A stretch of 64,000 bases of DNA. It comes from Kordia sp. Its GTDB lineage: Bacteria > Bacteroidota > Bacteroidia > Flavobacteriales > Flavobacteriaceae. The stretch covers positions 227,549 to 291,548 of the forward strand of contig NZ_JAKVBC010000001.1 in the NCBI RefSeq assembly GCF_022447245.1. The letters run 5' to 3'. The translations under genes and the position numbers were made by a program. Positions within the stretch are counted from its first letter, which is position 1. Each line of letters starts with the position of its first letter. The notes beneath the pieces were generated by a model. That model worked only from the letters and a program-made list of their open reading frames with translations, was not told where the DNA came from and made no database searches. Shown here in pieces: positions 63,742 through 64,000 of the stretch.

Positions 63742-63757
63742 CTCGATTGTGCTTGAT
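63742..63757. repeat. Degenerate REP-like element CTCGATTGTGCTTGAT
   Basis: Aligns to CTCGACTGCGCTCGAT at 40794-40809 with three differences, all C to T, suggesting a decaying copy. Confidence 0.5.
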
Positions 63758-63842
63758 TTAACATTATCTCTTCTCAATATTCATCAGTACTTAATAATTC
63801 AACCAAAGGTTTCGATCAAAAATGTCATATATTGTTAAATAA

Positions 63843-63881
63843 AAAACCAACATGTCAAAAAAGATTGAAAATGTTGGTTTT
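63843..63881. terminator. Inverted repeat, probable bidirectional terminator
   Basis: Perfect 11-bp arms AAAACCAACAT / ATGTTGGTTTT with a 17-base loop. It lies between the peptidase gene and the convergent partial gene at the window end; A and T runs on both sides fit termination. Confidence 0.7.
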
Positions 63882-63914
63882 CTATATTTTAAAAATATCG
63901 ATATAATATTTTTA

Positions 63915-64000
63915 TTACAAACTATTTGAATTCCCGCTTATATCATCCAATATATCACCTATAAAGTCAAATTGTCGATCGGATAAGGAATCTTTTTCTA
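63915..64000 (-). CDS. C-terminal end of a minus-strand gene cut by the window edge
   Basis: Partial frame reading EKDSLSDRQFDFIGDILDDI then SGNSNSL and TAA (63915-63917). It is open to the window end; 28 codons are too few to name it. A terminator-like hairpin follows. Confidence 0.45.
   Translation of the reverse strand, partial: EKDSLSDRQFDFIGDILDDISGNSNSL

Noticed and set aside
1..64000. CRISPR arrays, tRNA, rRNA or intact insertion sequences
   Set aside because: None seen on either strand; repeats found are short and dispersed, and no transposase was recognised.

Overview
The window looks like a chromosome segment of a marine Bacteroidota, family Flavobacteriaceae; a Kordia-like genus is a guess from gene style. 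Evidence: AT-rich DNA, SusC/SusD proteins, a type IX secretion C-terminal domain, promoters of the TTG/TAnnTTTG type, no Shine-Dalgarno dependence, and two peptide natural-product systems typical of this phylum.

Left part (1-11.3 kb): a class I lanthipeptide locus. It has a LanC cyclase, a dehydratase split into two proteins as in the pinensin type, a frameshifted precursor with a slippery A AAA AAG, a membrane TPR/AraC regulator, three further GG-leader precursors (two very Cys-rich), and on the other strand a C39-peptidase ABC exporter with its HlyD adaptor. Next (11.5-23.7 kb) come an orphan AAA ATPase, an S9 peptidase, a large BNR-repeat secreted protein, a HEAT-repeat pseudogene, a DUF4304-like protein, a GNAT acetyltransferase and a two-gene secreted module of unknown function whose second member carries a CxxCH haem site.

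Middle (23.9-46.8 kb): a complete alpha-glucan (starch/maltodextrin) utilisation locus. The minus strand encodes SusC, SusD, SusE and a T9SS-exported GH13 amylase. The plus strand encodes a LacI regulator, an MFS maltose-type transporter, beta-phosphoglucomutase, a GH65 phosphorylase, two lipoprotein GH13 enzymes, a double-domain esterase broken by an amber codon inside its nucleophile motif, and a GH31 glucosidase. Two terminators close it, followed by msrA.

Right part (47.8-63.7 kb): a grasp-with-spasm (graspetide-like) cluster on the minus strand. In transcription order it holds a TonB-type outer-membrane receptor, a DUF6734/glycosyltransferase-like protein, six tandem precursors (five intact, one decayed), ATP-grasp maturase GwsG, an 81-aa overlapping ORF, SPASM maturase GwsS, a second C39 ABC exporter, a 55-aa single-pass membrane protein, and the debris of another outer-membrane receptor. 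Divergently lies a second TPR/AraC regulator, a 57-aa GG-leader peptide gene and a lipoprotein prolyl oligopeptidase.

The most interesting observation is that the two TPR-membrane-HTH regulators are paralogues, each directly followed by the same palindromic site (GTGA..TTTATAAA..ATCAC) about 65 bp before a GG-leader peptide gene. Further copies of the site lie between the second regulator and the graspetide operon. This looks like a peptide-sensing regulatory module wired to RiPP production. Function is inferred from sequence only.
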